Shown: in pieces, positions 8,838 through 19,200 of the stretch
How the letters are laid out: each line of letters opens with the position of its first letter
How positions within the stretch are numbered: the first letter of the stretch is position 1
From: CAIYUC01 sp963682005
GTDB taxonomy: Bacteria; Bacteroidota; Bacteroidia; Bacteroidales; FEN-979
Direction of reading: 5' to 3'
Length of the DNA: 64,000 nt
NCBI GenBank assembly: GCA_963682005.1
Contig: OY820914.1
Span: 744,001-808,000 of the forward strand
The notes under the pieces: model-generated
Databases searched by the model: none
What the model was told of the DNA's origin: nothing
The model's input: only the letters and a program-made list of their open reading frames with translations
Program-made: the position numbers and the translations under genes

Positions 8838-11289
8838 TCTTTTCAGGCTGATCCGTAAAAACCTTATACTGCTCATCATGATCCCTGTGTTTATGGGACT
8901 TGCCGCAATATTCCTTATAAAAGACACCTATACTTCGAAATCGACATTATATACGGGTTTGACCTCCGGCACTAACGTGCAGCTCGACCAGTCGTTCAAC
9001 CTGTTTACTTCGAATGCCGGGTTTGATAACCTCATCAATGTATTCCAATCCAGGGAAACCTCGGAAGAGGTGGCTATACGACTGCTGGCCATGCATCTGA
9101 TGCTGGACCGGCCGAATCCAAAGTACATCACGGAAAAATCATTTTTATCCCTTGTTTCCTCAACACCGGCCACCATCAGGAAACTGGTCGTTAAAAAGGG
9201 AAACCTGTTTCAGAGCCGCATGAATATGAAGGTCAATCATCCGGTGGTTTCCGCTTTCACCGATTCCGAACCGGGATCCGATTTTGCTGTGTTGAACAAG
9301 CCGGAACTGCTCATTCCTTCTTTGGACCCGGCGGCCTATGATCAAACGTTGAAAAACCTTATCTCCTTCCGGGAAGGTTCTGATCCCAATTATATCGTTG
9401 AACTGCTCACCCATAACAATCCGCATTATTCCATCAAAGCCATCTCGTCGGTCAAGGTGCAGCGCATCGGCAGCGGAGACCTGATCGAGTTAACCTACAC
9501 CACCGACGATCCGGGAATTTGTATGCAAACCCTGAAGCTGATCACAGAAGTCGGAATGAAGAACTACATGAAAATCAAAGAGAGCCGGAGCGATTCCGTT
9601 GTAAAGTACTTCGAGCGCAAAGCCAGCGAGGCCTCCGAACGGCTCTTGCTTGCGGAAAACCAGATGCAGGCTTTTGAACAAAAAAACAACATCATCAATT
9701 ACGAGGACCAGAGCAGGGACATTTCCAAGATCGCCGGGAATCTTGAAGCCGAACTTCAGAGTAAACGGAGTAAACTGTCGGCCGACAATGCCGCCATCAG
9801 TGCGGTGGAAGAGAAACTCGGCAACCATGAAAAGATCAAGCTGCAAAACAGCTCCCTGCTGGAGAAGCGGAATCAGCTTTCCGATATCAATGCCCAAATC
9901 CTTATGCTTGAGGCATCTGGTATGCATGATACCGCAACAGTCAACCGGCTGACATCGTTAAAAAACTCCTCAAAAAACCTCAATGAGGCGATACGGAATT
10001 CGGTCGGTGTGTTGTATGACGCATCAAGTACTAACGGAACAACATCCGGGAACACCCTCTTAAGTAGCTGGGTAGCCAGCACGCAGGACTATGAAGAAAC
10101 AAAAAACGATATCGCCTCGCTTGAACGGAAAATCAAAAGCTCGCAACAACTCTTTGACAGTTATGTTCCGGCGGGTGTCACGATGAAACGCATGGAACGG
10201 GAAATTACATTGGCAGAGCAGGAGTATCTTGAGGTGGTGAAAAGCCTGAACCTGGCAAAATTAAAGATGCAGGACATTGAGCTTTCCTCCGCCATCAGGG
10301 CGGTCGATGCACCTTATTTCCCGGAAATGGCGGATCCGGTAAAAAGGACGATCCTGACAGTCCTTGCAGCACTGGTCGGTTTTCTGCTTGTCCTTTCTGT
10401 GATCCTCGTGCTGGAATATTTCGATAAAACCCTGAATAACCCAGGTAAGGCAACCAGGATCCTAAACCTCGACCCGGTTGGTATATTCCCCAGGATACCA
10501 GAAAAGACCAGGGGGATAAATTATCCTTTCATTACAGACCGCTTGCTGGAAATGATTATCCAGGAAATTGACATGTTCCCGAAAGGCAAACCCTACCGTT
10601 CCGTTAACCATGCACGAACGATCTTGTTTTTCAGCACCCTCAGCAAGGAAGGCAAATCATTCCTCGTTGCGAACATTGCAAGAAAGCTTCAATTACAGGG
10701 GAAAAAGGTCCGGGTGATCACATTTTCGGGAGAAGCCCTTCTCGAAAAAAAACTCGCCATCGCCGAAGAAGAAGCCGGTCAGTATATAACCCAAATGAAT
10801 AAACCGCTGATTATCGGTCAGAATGGCGGGGTGCATTCCTCTGTACAAATAACGGATTATCCTGAAAAAACCGGAGAAAGGGCAGGCCTGACACTCGAAA
10901 TACCTGAATCGTTCAATAAATCAGAGGAACATATTATTTTCCAGGTCGACGAGCGGTATTACGCAATAAAAAACTATAAGGATTTACTCGAGATAAATAA
11001 CCCGGAAAAGGTTTCCAATGCCGATTATACGCTCATCGAACTTCCCCCGATCCTGTCATTTCCTTACCCCTCGGAACTTGTAGCTTCAGCCGATCTCATG
11101 ATCATGGTCTGCCGTTCCACTAGGTCATGGTCCGAAGCCGACCATGGCGCTCTCACAACCCTTATGAGACTTAACCGCCGGAACCCGATGTACCTCCTTA
11201 ACGGGGTGGACCTTCATGTTGTTAAATCGTCCCTGGGCAAATTGCCGAAGACCCGGCAACACAGAAAAAGAAATAAAGAGGAGATATAA
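8824..11289 (+). CDS. Wzc/Wzz-type polysaccharide co-polymerase with degenerate BY-kinase domain
   Basis: 821 residues. A first membrane span (about 14-32), a long periplasmic region with coiled-coil helices (about 250-480), a second span near 505-540 (ILTVLAALVGFLLVLSVILV) and a C-terminal cytoplasmic ATPase-like domain. This is the layout of chain-length regulators fused to a tyrosine autokinase. The kinase domain is unusual. The Walker A region reads STLSKEGKSFLVANIA (GKS at 610-612, Phe where Thr is normal), no A' motif (hhhDxDxR) is visible after it, the Walker B-like stretch is YTLIELPPI instead of hhIDTPP, and the C-terminus is basic rather than Tyr-rich. It may be a non-catalytic co-polymerase. 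Confidence 0.85.
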   Translation: MKANDLFRLIRKNLILLIMIPVFMGLAAIFLIKDTYTSKSTLYTGLTSGTNVQLDQSFNLFTSNAGFDNLINVFQSRETSEEVAIRLLAMHLMLDRPNPKYITEKSFLSLVSSTPATIRKLVVKKGNLFQSRMNMKVNHPVVSAFTDSEPGSDFAVLNKPELLIPSLDPAAYDQTLKNLISFREGSDPNYIVELLTHNNPHYSIKAISSVKVQRIGSGDLIELTYTTDDPGICMQTLKLITEVGMKNYMKIKESRSDSVVKYFERKASEASERLLLAENQMQAFEQKNNIINYEDQSRDISKIAGNLEAELQSKRSKLSADNAAISAVEEKLGNHEKIKLQNSSLLEKRNQLSDINAQILMLEASGMHDTATVNRLTSLKNSSKNLNEAIRNSVGVLYDASSTNGTTSGNTLLSSWVASTQDYEETKNDIASLERKIKSSQQLFDSYVPAGVTMKRMEREITLAEQEYLEVVKSLNLAKLKMQDIELSSAIRAVDAPYFPEMADPVKRTILTVLAALVGFLLVLSVILVLEYFDKTLNNPGKATRILNLDPVGIFPRIPEKTRGINYPFITDRLLEMIIQEIDMFPKGKPYRSVNHARTILFFSTLSKEGKSFLVANIARKLQLQGKKVRVITFSGEALLEKKLAIAEEEAGQYITQMNKPLIIGQNGGVHSSVQITDYPEKTGERAGLTLEIPESFNKSEEHIIFQVDERYYAIKNYKDLLEINNPEKVSNADYTLIELPPILSFPYPSELVASADLMIMVCRSTRSWSEADHGALTTLMRLNRRNPMYLLNGVDLHVVKSSLGKLPKTRQHRKRNKEEI

Positions 11290-11324
11290 CCTGTTTCCGA
11301 AAACACCTCTTCAGATAAACCGGG

Positions 11325-12704
11325 ATGAAATATCTACTTAAAAATATCAGCCAAGAAGCAAATTTTCTGTCATTGATGGGAAATGTGGCAACTTCCTTTT
11401 TTGGAATTGCCGGGTTTGCCTTTCTTGCCCATCACTACCCTCCTGTTGTCCTTGGCCAATGGGTGCTCTACATTTCCTCCGCAGCCCTGATCGATATGTT
11501 CCGGTTTGGCATCACCAATACAGGCGTGATCCGGCATCTTGCAGGTGCAGACGAAAAAGAAGGAGTCAGAATTATAGGATCATTTGTCCTGATCGAATCC
11601 ATCGTAACCATCATCCTGGCCGTCATCGTTTATAGTTGCTGGCTCCTTTTTCCGTCACCACTGGAGCATTCCGGGTACGGGCTCTTTTTTGCCTGGTATC
11701 CGTTAATGATGCTGGTGGCTTTTCCGCTGGATACCACATTAGTTATTCTCCAGGCAAAATACAGGTTCGACAAGGTTTTAAAGATAAATTTCATCTTCAG
11801 CACCGGTTTCTTTGTTATGGTTGTTGCCGGCGTGCTGTTCCTTAAACTGGAATTAACCCACCTGGTGCTAATGTTTCTCGGCGCCAACCTTGTTGCTTCT
11901 GTTTTGTGCATGATGGCAGGATGGGACGGGATCCGGTACATTACCAGGGCAACTGCAGCAAACACAAGGGTCCTTCTGAACTTCGGGAAATACAACACGT
12001 TCACGCTGATCGGCACCAACCTTTTACGCGGTGCCGATACACTGATCATCAGCCTCAGCCCTATGGGTGCCGCAGCCGTCGCTTTATACAGCATACCCCT
12101 GAAACTGACTGAAATCCAGCAGATCCCACTGCGGAGTTTCACCGCAACCGCCTTTCCAAAAATGTCGAAAGCCAGTATACAGGGAAGGGTAGCGGATTTA
12201 AGGGAGTTATTTTATACATACGCGGGTGCCATGACCTATTTATTCGCCCTCATCAGCCTTCTGGTGTTTGTTTTTGCCGACTACCTCATCCTGCTCCTTG
12301 GCGGACCGGCATACCTTGGAACGGATCCTGCAACAGGAGCAAATGCAGCAAATATTCTGAGAGTTTTCTGCCTTTATGGCCTCCTTCTCCCCGTTGAACG
12401 GATGACCGGCATTGGTTTGAACAGTGTCAATAAGCCGGACCTCAACTTTTTGAAAGTCGCCCTAATGGTCCTTGCAAACGTTATCGGAGACCTGGCAGCT
12501 GTCTTTATTTTCCGCTCATTGCTTGCAGTGGCGGTCGCATCTGTCGTCTTCACACTTCTTGGTGCCTGGCTGGGATTTTTCTTGCTCGACCGGCAAATCC
12601 GGTTAAACTGGAAAAGGATCTTTTCCGCCGGTATAGAATTCTATAGATCGCTGTTTCAGAGGATCAGGTCGGGAAAAATAATCGTCAGGGGAATTGATGA
12701 ATAA
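11325..12704 (+). CDS. Polysaccharide flippase (Wzx-like, MOP superfamily)
   Basis: 459 residues with about 12 predicted hydrophobic spans, starting with a short cytosolic stretch and the span SFFGIAGFAFLAHHYPPVVL. The arrangement and the LGQWVLYISSAALIDMFRFGI segment are typical of polysaccharide biosynthesis transporters that flip lipid-linked repeat units across the inner membrane. It lies between the co-polymerase and the polymerase and overlaps the next gene by a few nucleotides, as expected in a Wzx/Wzy-dependent pathway. Confidence 0.85.
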   Translation: MKYLLKNISQEANFLSLMGNVATSFFGIAGFAFLAHHYPPVVLGQWVLYISSAALIDMFRFGITNTGVIRHLAGADEKEGVRIIGSFVLIESIVTIILAVIVYSCWLLFPSPLEHSGYGLFFAWYPLMMLVAFPLDTTLVILQAKYRFDKVLKINFIFSTGFFVMVVAGVLFLKLELTHLVLMFLGANLVASVLCMMAGWDGIRYITRATAANTRVLLNFGKYNTFTLIGTNLLRGADTLIISLSPMGAAAVALYSIPLKLTEIQQIPLRSFTATAFPKMSKASIQGRVADLRELFYTYAGAMTYLFALISLLVFVFADYLILLLGGPAYLGTDPATGANAANILRVFCLYGLLLPVERMTGIGLNSVNKPDLNFLKVALMVLANVIGDLAAVFIFRSLLAVAVASVVFTLLGAWLGFFLLDRQIRLNWKRIFSAGIEFYRSLFQRIRSGKIIVRGIDE

Positions 12705-14250
12705 CCATGTTGAATATCAGAATCGATCGAATATGTTAAATGAAGCAAGGCAATTCAACAAATCCACCGGAGCGGAAAAACTGGGGTCAATGAAAATTAT
12801 TCTCCTCATCGTTTTCGTTTCTGCCATGCTGTTACTGATGATACTCAGGTACGGAATCGTGGCAGAAATCGGCATCATCCTTTTGCCGGTCGTTGCTTTT
12901 TACCTGTTCATGCTGTTCCGGAAGCCCGTAATCGGACTTTACGCTGTGATTGTTCTGGATTTTATTCTGCTTGGTGCAACCCGCTATATTCCCGGCGATT
13001 TTCCCACCGGGGTTGCAATGGACGCCATGCTGGTCCTTACGTATGTGGCTTGGTTCATGAATAAATTTTATGAAAAAGTTGACTGGAGGCCGGCCGGGAA
13101 AGACATAACCTATCTTGCCATCATTTGGTTCGTGTTTTCCCTCCTGCAATTCTTTAACCCAGAAATCCGGAGCAGGTCAGATTACTTTGCAGGCGTGAGA
13201 GGGGTTTCGCTGTATATGTTACTGACCATTCCCCTCGTCCTGTTGTTTTTCGACAATATGCGCAGGGTAAATTCCTTCCTTATCATTTGGGGTGTGATGT
13301 CAATACTGGCCAGTTTAAAGGGAATCATGCAGCTTACCCTGGGGCTCGATCCCTGGGAGCAAAACTGGCTTGATCATTACGGGGCACCAATGCACGTAAT
13401 CTTTGGTCAGTTGCGGGCCTTCTCATTTTTCTCCGACGCGGGGCAGTTTGGTGCGAACCAGGCATATTCCGCAGTGGTTGCGACCATCCTGGTATTTGCC
13501 GGATCCCCGTTGCGCAACAGGATCTTCTTTCTGACGGTAGCCGTGCTGGGTTTTACAGGGATGTTCCTGTCAGGGACCAGGGGCGCCATCAGCATTCCCC
13601 TGGGCGGTTTCATGTTGTTTTTTATTCTCCGGAAAAACATTTTTGTGTTGACAACCGGGGTTATAATCCTCGTTCTGGTGATTTTCTTTTTCAAGGGGAC
13701 ATATATTGGTCAAAGCAACCAGTTCATCCGCCGAATGCGCTCTGCATTTAATTTTAACGATCCATCCTTCCAGGTTCGACTTGAAAACCAGAAGAGGATT
13801 AAAAGTTACCTTTCAACGAGGCCTTTCGGTGCAGGTATCGGACAATCCGGGTTAAGGGCCAAAGCACAGGATCCTGGATCGCTTCTGGCAACCACCCCTT
13901 CCGACAGCTGGTATGTATTTATCTGGACTGAACAGGGTATCACAGGACTCGTTCTTCACCTTTTCATCCTGATGTATATTATAATAAAAGCGTGCTACAT
14001 CATCATGGTTAAGATACGCGATCCGGTGGTAAAAATGAAGATGAGTGCCCTGGCTTCAGGAATGCTGGGCGTAATGGTGGCATCTTATGGAAATGCCGTC
14101 CTGGGAACTATGCCTACGAGCTTGCTGATATATACCTCAATGGCCTTGCTGATGAATGCCCAAAAGCTCGATGACACCGCATTGATCCAGAACGCCGTTC
14201 CTGATCCAGACGAGAAGAAATATGTTGTAAAGAGAATTCGGAATAAATAA
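12697..14250 (+). CDS. O-antigen ligase/polymerase-like membrane protein (Wzy-like)
   Basis: About 517 residues, using the ATG at 12697; the codon before it is a TTG that could also serve. A soluble N-terminal ~35 residues is followed by about 11 hydrophobic spans. A large periplasmic loop with RLENQKRIKSYLSTRPFGAG and SLLATTPSDSWYVFIWTEQG is typical of the Wzy_C/O-antigen ligase superfamily. Its probable role is polymerisation of the repeat unit in the periplasm, working with the flippase and the Wzc-like protein upstream. It overlaps the flippase gene by 8 nt. Confidence 0.85.
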   Translation: MNNHVEYQNRSNMLNEARQFNKSTGAEKLGSMKIILLIVFVSAMLLLMILRYGIVAEIGIILLPVVAFYLFMLFRKPVIGLYAVIVLDFILLGATRYIPGDFPTGVAMDAMLVLTYVAWFMNKFYEKVDWRPAGKDITYLAIIWFVFSLLQFFNPEIRSRSDYFAGVRGVSLYMLLTIPLVLLFFDNMRRVNSFLIIWGVMSILASLKGIMQLTLGLDPWEQNWLDHYGAPMHVIFGQLRAFSFFSDAGQFGANQAYSAVVATILVFAGSPLRNRIFFLTVAVLGFTGMFLSGTRGAISIPLGGFMLFFILRKNIFVLTTGVIILVLVIFFFKGTYIGQSNQFIRRMRSAFNFNDPSFQVRLENQKRIKSYLSTRPFGAGIGQSGLRAKAQDPGSLLATTPSDSWYVFIWTEQGITGLVLHLFILMYIIIKACYIIMVKIRDPVVKMKMSALASGMLGVMVASYGNAVLGTMPTSLLIYTSMALLMNAQKLDDTALIQNAVPDPDEKKYVVKRIRNK

Positions 14251-14264
14251 AGAGAAATGAACGA

Positions 14265-15026
14265 ATGATCACGAAAGAAATTCAATCAGAAAGTTACCGG
14301 ACCTGGAACATTGAAGAGCCAGGTTACCATGGTGCCAGCATCCTGGAGAAGCCGGCATTGTTCATTATCCGTTCAAAGGATTTCCCGGAAAGCGAGCTTC
14401 AGCGCTTCGGTTCACTGCTAAATCCATGGGAATGGGCAAAAAGCCGGCAGTTCAACCGGAAAGCGGATCGCGAAAGCTACATCCTGCTTCATGGATTGTT
14501 GCGATCAATGCTGGCTAATTCACTCGGGATGCCCCCTGAATGCATAAAATTCCACTACAATCAAAACGGGAAACCCTATGTTTCAGGAGCAGGGCCGACG
14601 ATATTCTTCAATATGTCGCACAGTTCTGACATCTCTCTCCTGGGCTTTGATCCGGTTTCAGAGGTCGGTGTCGACGTGGAGAAGATCAACCTGAATGTGG
14701 ATTATGAGGCCATCATCCGGCATTTTTTTACACCCGGTGAAATTTCATACATCCATGAAAGGAATGAAAAGCCGATCCGGCGGTTCTTTGAGATCTGGAC
14801 CCGGAAGGAAGCACTGCTCAAAGCCATCGGGACCGGAATAACAGAAAACCTGGATGTAGACATGTCCGGCGTTACGCCTCCAAGGTTAAAGCATGTTTCC
14901 AACGGAGTAAAAAATATCGGGATGCTGCATTTGAAGACCCTTGCATTCGGGGATGATTACATTCTGAGCACAGCTTCGGCAAATGGCTTCGGGAAGGTCT
15001 TTACGTACAATACACAGAATAAATAA
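14265..15026 (+). CDS. 4'-phosphopantetheinyl transferase (Sfp type)
   Basis: 253 residues. The Sfp-family signature is clear: FNMSHSSD, then VGVDVE with Asp137 and Glu139 as Mg2+ ligands, then FFEIWTRKEALLKAIGTG with the conserved W-x-x-KEA. These enzymes transfer the phosphopantetheine arm of CoA to a carrier protein serine. The gene is 14 nt after the polymerase gene and one gene upstream of the NRPS, whose carrier domain is its obvious substrate. Finding it inside an exopolysaccharide operon supports the view that the NRPS is a working part of that operon. Confidence 0.92.
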   Translation: MITKEIQSESYRTWNIEEPGYHGASILEKPALFIIRSKDFPESELQRFGSLLNPWEWAKSRQFNRKADRESYILLHGLLRSMLANSLGMPPECIKFHYNQNGKPYVSGAGPTIFFNMSHSSDISLLGFDPVSEVGVDVEKINLNVDYEAIIRHFFTPGEISYIHERNEKPIRRFFEIWTRKEALLKAIGTGITENLDVDMSGVTPPRLKHVSNGVKNIGMLHLKTLAFGDDYILSTASANGFGKVFTYNTQNK

Positions 15027-15038
15027 AATCAGAACGGC

Positions 15039-16250
15039 ATGATCCGGAACAGAAACATCATCATCATCTCCCTTCAATCCTGGGACATAGATATCGGCAG
15101 CAATTGCAAGGACATTGCAAAAGAATTCGCTAAATACAACAAGGTTTTGTACATTAATTCCCCGCTCGACCGCTTTACGATCTGGAGAGAACGGAAAAAT
15201 CCAAAAGTCCGGAAACGGCTTGCGATAATCCATGGTAAACTGACCGACCTGATTGAGGAAGAGAAGAACTTATATGTTCTTTACCCGCGAACGGTGGTTG
15301 AATCGATTGGAAGGCTTCCGTGGAACAGAGCGTTTGACGTGATGAACAGGATCAATAACAACCGTTTTGCCAACCAGATCAGAACGGCCATTGAACGATT
15401 GCATTTTAAAGACGTGATCTTGTTCAATGACGGAAATATGTTCCGCGGATTTTACCTGAAAGAACTGATTAAGCCGGCTCAGTATATTTATTATAAACGG
15501 GACCACTATCTTGTCATGGATTTCTGGAAGAGACAGGGAACACGGATTGAACCTGAATTGATGATGAAATCCGACCTCGTGCTGACGAATTCACTTTACC
15601 TGAACAACATGGCCCGGAAATACACTTCACGGGCCTATTATGTCGGCCAGGGTTGCGACCTGACATTATACAACCCGGAGAGGAAGATACCGGTACCTCC
15701 GGAAATGGCTTCAATTCCCGGGCCTGTTATCGGGTACACCGGCGCACTGGTGTCGATGAGGCTCGATCTTGATCTGATCAGTTATATTGCCCACAACAAC
15801 CCCAGCTGGAGTATTGTTCTGGTTGGACCTGAGGATGATGCTTTCAGGAAAAGTGATCTGCACCGGATCAATAATGTTTATTTCCCGGGAAATAAACCGC
15901 CGGAAGACATGCCGGCTTATATAAACTGTTTCGATGTCGCGATAAATCCGCAAGTGTTAAATGAAATCACACGGGCCAATTACCCCCGGAAAATTGACGA
16001 ATACCTTGCCATGGGGAAACCTGTTGTCGCGACAAAGCAGGAGACCATGTCCATTTTTTCCGGTCACACATACCTGGCTTCCGGCGAACAGGAATATGTC
16101 GCCCTGATCGGCAAAGCATTAAATGAAAATTCCCCCGAACTAAAAATTCAGCGCGAAAATTTTGCGCAGACCCATTCATGGGAGAAGAATGTTGAAAAGA
16201 TGGGTGAGATCATGGAGGAGTCAATGAATTCCACGAAAAATATTCAGTGA
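15039..16250 (+). CDS. Glycosyltransferase, GT-B fold (GT4-like)
   Basis: 403 residues. The N-terminal half begins IIISLQSWDIDIGSNCKDIA and has a cytosolic Rossmann-like pattern; the C-terminal half has GPVIGYTGALVSMRLDLDLI, SIVLVGPEDD and NYPRKIDEYLAMGKPVVATK, typical of the nucleotide-sugar binding part of GT-B enzymes. It probably adds a sugar to the lipid-linked repeat unit. The donor cannot be told. It is the only clear glycosyltransferase in this operon besides the initiating sugar transferase, so the repeat unit is either short or completed by enzymes encoded elsewhere. Confidence 0.85.
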   Translation: MIRNRNIIIISLQSWDIDIGSNCKDIAKEFAKYNKVLYINSPLDRFTIWRERKNPKVRKRLAIIHGKLTDLIEEEKNLYVLYPRTVVESIGRLPWNRAFDVMNRINNNRFANQIRTAIERLHFKDVILFNDGNMFRGFYLKELIKPAQYIYYKRDHYLVMDFWKRQGTRIEPELMMKSDLVLTNSLYLNNMARKYTSRAYYVGQGCDLTLYNPERKIPVPPEMASIPGPVIGYTGALVSMRLDLDLISYIAHNNPSWSIVLVGPEDDAFRKSDLHRINNVYFPGNKPPEDMPAYINCFDVAINPQVLNEITRANYPRKIDEYLAMGKPVVATKQETMSIFSGHTYLASGEQEYVALIGKALNENSPELKIQRENFAQTHSWEKNVEKMGEIMEESMNSTKNIQ

Positions 16251-16279
16251 AATTTGATTATTAACCTAAAACAAAAACA

Positions 16280-19200
16280 ATGACCATCACACATATAAAA
16301 AAGTCGAGTGGAGTTGTTCCATTGACTTCCACACAGAAGCGGATCTGGTTCATGGAGAACTTTGACAGCAGCATGACGGCCTATGACATTTGCCGTGATT
16401 ATAAGATCACGGGGAACCTCGATATTGATATTCTTGGCCGTGCACTCGACCTGCTTGTCGAGCGACATGAATCGCTGCGTACGGTATTCACAAAAGTCGC
16501 CGGATCTCCGGTCCAGAAAGTATTGAAAGGCATATCCGGAAACCTGAGCATTGTTAACATGGAAGGGGACCCCCCTGGAAACCGTGCCATGAAGATATCA
16601 GAACATTCGCTCACCAATGCTTCATTTAAATTCGACCTTGAAAAAGGACCCCTTTTCCGCTTTGAATTGCTGGTTTTGGGGAACTACCAATATTATTTTT
16701 TAATGAACTTCCATCACATCATTTTTGATGAAGGGTCCGTTGACATTTTCATGGACGAGCTCGCATCAGTGATTGATTCACTTTCCACAGGTAAACCGGT
16801 AAATCTTCCTCCACTTGCAATCACATATGCCGATTATGCGATTTCACAGAACAATTGGCTGAAAAGCAATGAATGCAGGAATCAGCTTGAGTATTGGAAA
16901 AACGAGTTGTCGGGACATACGGATGTTTTGCAATTGCCGCATGATTTTCCCCGGCCAAGGATATTAACCTATAAGGGGAAGGAAATTTATTTCAAGGTCG
17001 ACCAGGAACTCAGGAACAAGCTGATGAATCTAAGTATAAAGCAAGGCACAAGCATGTCTATAACGCTTCTGACGGCCTACGGCGTTTTGCTTACACGTTA
17101 TTCCTCCCAGGAAGACATTGTGGTCGGAGTTCCCGTTTCGAACCGTACAAATTCCGAACTGGAATTGCTTCTTGGGGTGTTGATCAATACTCTTCCGATC
17201 CGGATGAACATAAACGGCGATATGTCATTTTTGAAAACAATGGAAGAGGTTTCGAAGAAATTCTTTGCCAGCTACGAGAACCAGGAAGTTCCCTTCGAAC
17301 ATCTTGTTGAAGAAATGAAAATCAAACGGGCGATGGATGTTAGCCCGATTTACCAGGTCCTTTTTAACTACCTGCCACAGTACAAAAATGAGATCAGCCT
17401 TCCGGGCTTATTATTCCAGAAAACAGAAGGTGAACATGCTGCGGCCCAGATGGATTTGACACTAACAGTCAATGATCAAAAAAATAATTTATCCTTCAAG
17501 TTAGAATACAATACAGATCTTTTCCGTCAGGAAACGATTGAGCGCTTTGCAGGGCATTTCATTACATTGCTGAAGGCCGTTTGCCGCGATGAAATGAAAT
17601 TAGTTGATGAAATTCCTATTCTGACGGAAGAGGAAAGCAACCGGATGCTGATTGAATGGAACCGCACCAAAACCGATTACCCTGTGAATTTGTGCGTTCA
17701 CCAGGTTTTCGAGGAACAGGTCAAAAAAACACCGGATGCAATAGCTGTTGAATTCAACCGGCAGCAGATGACCTATTCACAACTGAACAGGAGGGCAAAT
17801 CGCCTGGCCAGGTACCTGGTTCAAAATGGTGCGGGTGAAGATACGATTGTTGCCGTATTCCTTGAACGAGGCATGGATCTTCCTATGGCCCTGATTGCAG
17901 TTGCCAAAACCGGGGGCACATACCTTCCGCTCGATCCCATTTTCCCAAAAGCAAGGCTGGAAGCGATCCTGGAAGATGCAAGGCCCGTGCTCTTCGTTAC
18001 ACAATCCTCATTGCTCGATAAGATGCCGCAAACCAGTGCCGCGACAGTTTTTATTGATGACATATCAATATTCAACCAGGAAAATGATGACGACATGGGG
18101 CTGGGAAATCCCTTGAAACCCGTATATATCCTGTATACTTCCGGTTCCACGGGAAAGCCCAAAGGGGTTCTCATAAAACATCATTCCCTTGTTAATCTCA
18201 TCATATCAACCGCCAGGATGATTCAGGCGGAAGAAAAAGACATCCTGCTTGCCGTTAACACTATTTCCTTTGACATCGCCGAACTGGAATTCTACAATCC
18301 GCTGTTTACGGGGGCCAAACTGGTGATCACTTCCGCGGAAACAGGAATGAACGCCGAACTCCTGATGAAGGCCCTTGATGAATACAACGTAACGATCTTC
18401 CAGGCAACTCCGGTCACTTATAAAATGCTGGTGGGTTCCTCCTGGGCGGGAAAAAAAGACCTGCGGGTTTTATGCGGGGGAGAGGCCTTATCAAAGGAAC
18501 TCGCCTCAGAACTCCATTCCCGTTGCAAGGACGTTTGGAACATTTACGGGCCCACTGAAACAACAGTCTGGTCAGTCGCTAAAAAAGTCCTTCCACAGGA
18601 CCTTACGGGAGAAGGCTATGTCCCCATTGGCAAACCCCTGGATAATACAACCCTTTATGTTTTGAACAGGAAGATGATACCGGTGCCCGTTGGCCTTCCC
18701 GGTGAACTCTATATTGGCGGGGATGGAGTTTCCCCCGGCTATAATAACCTTCCGGAAAAAACCGCAACACAATTCATTCCCGACCCGTTTTCAAATGAAC
18801 CGGGTAAAAAACTTTACAAAACCGGCGACCTGGTCCGTTATTTCGCCGACGGAAATTTAGTATTCCTTAACCGTGCCGACTCACAGGTAAAAATCAGAGG
18901 GTTCAGGATCGAACTGGGCGATATTGAATCGACACTTTCCAAATTTGACGGTATTACGGAAAATTTAGTGGTCGTCAGAAAGGATTCAACCGGTGAAAAA
19001 ATGCTTGCAGCATATTATATTCTGAAAGAAGGCTCTGCCGCGAATCATCAGGAAATAAGGCGATTTTTAACCGGTTTTTTGCCTGAATACATGATCCCTT
19101 CAGCTTTTGTAAAGATGGAAAAATTTCCGTTGACGGCAAATAATAAAATCGACAGGAAAGCGCTCCCGGAAGTAGAAATCATATCCGGATTGCCGGCAAA

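Noticed and set aside
11630..12142. 170-codon minus-strand frame
   Set aside because: Shadow of the flippase gene; composition typical of an antisense to a membrane protein.
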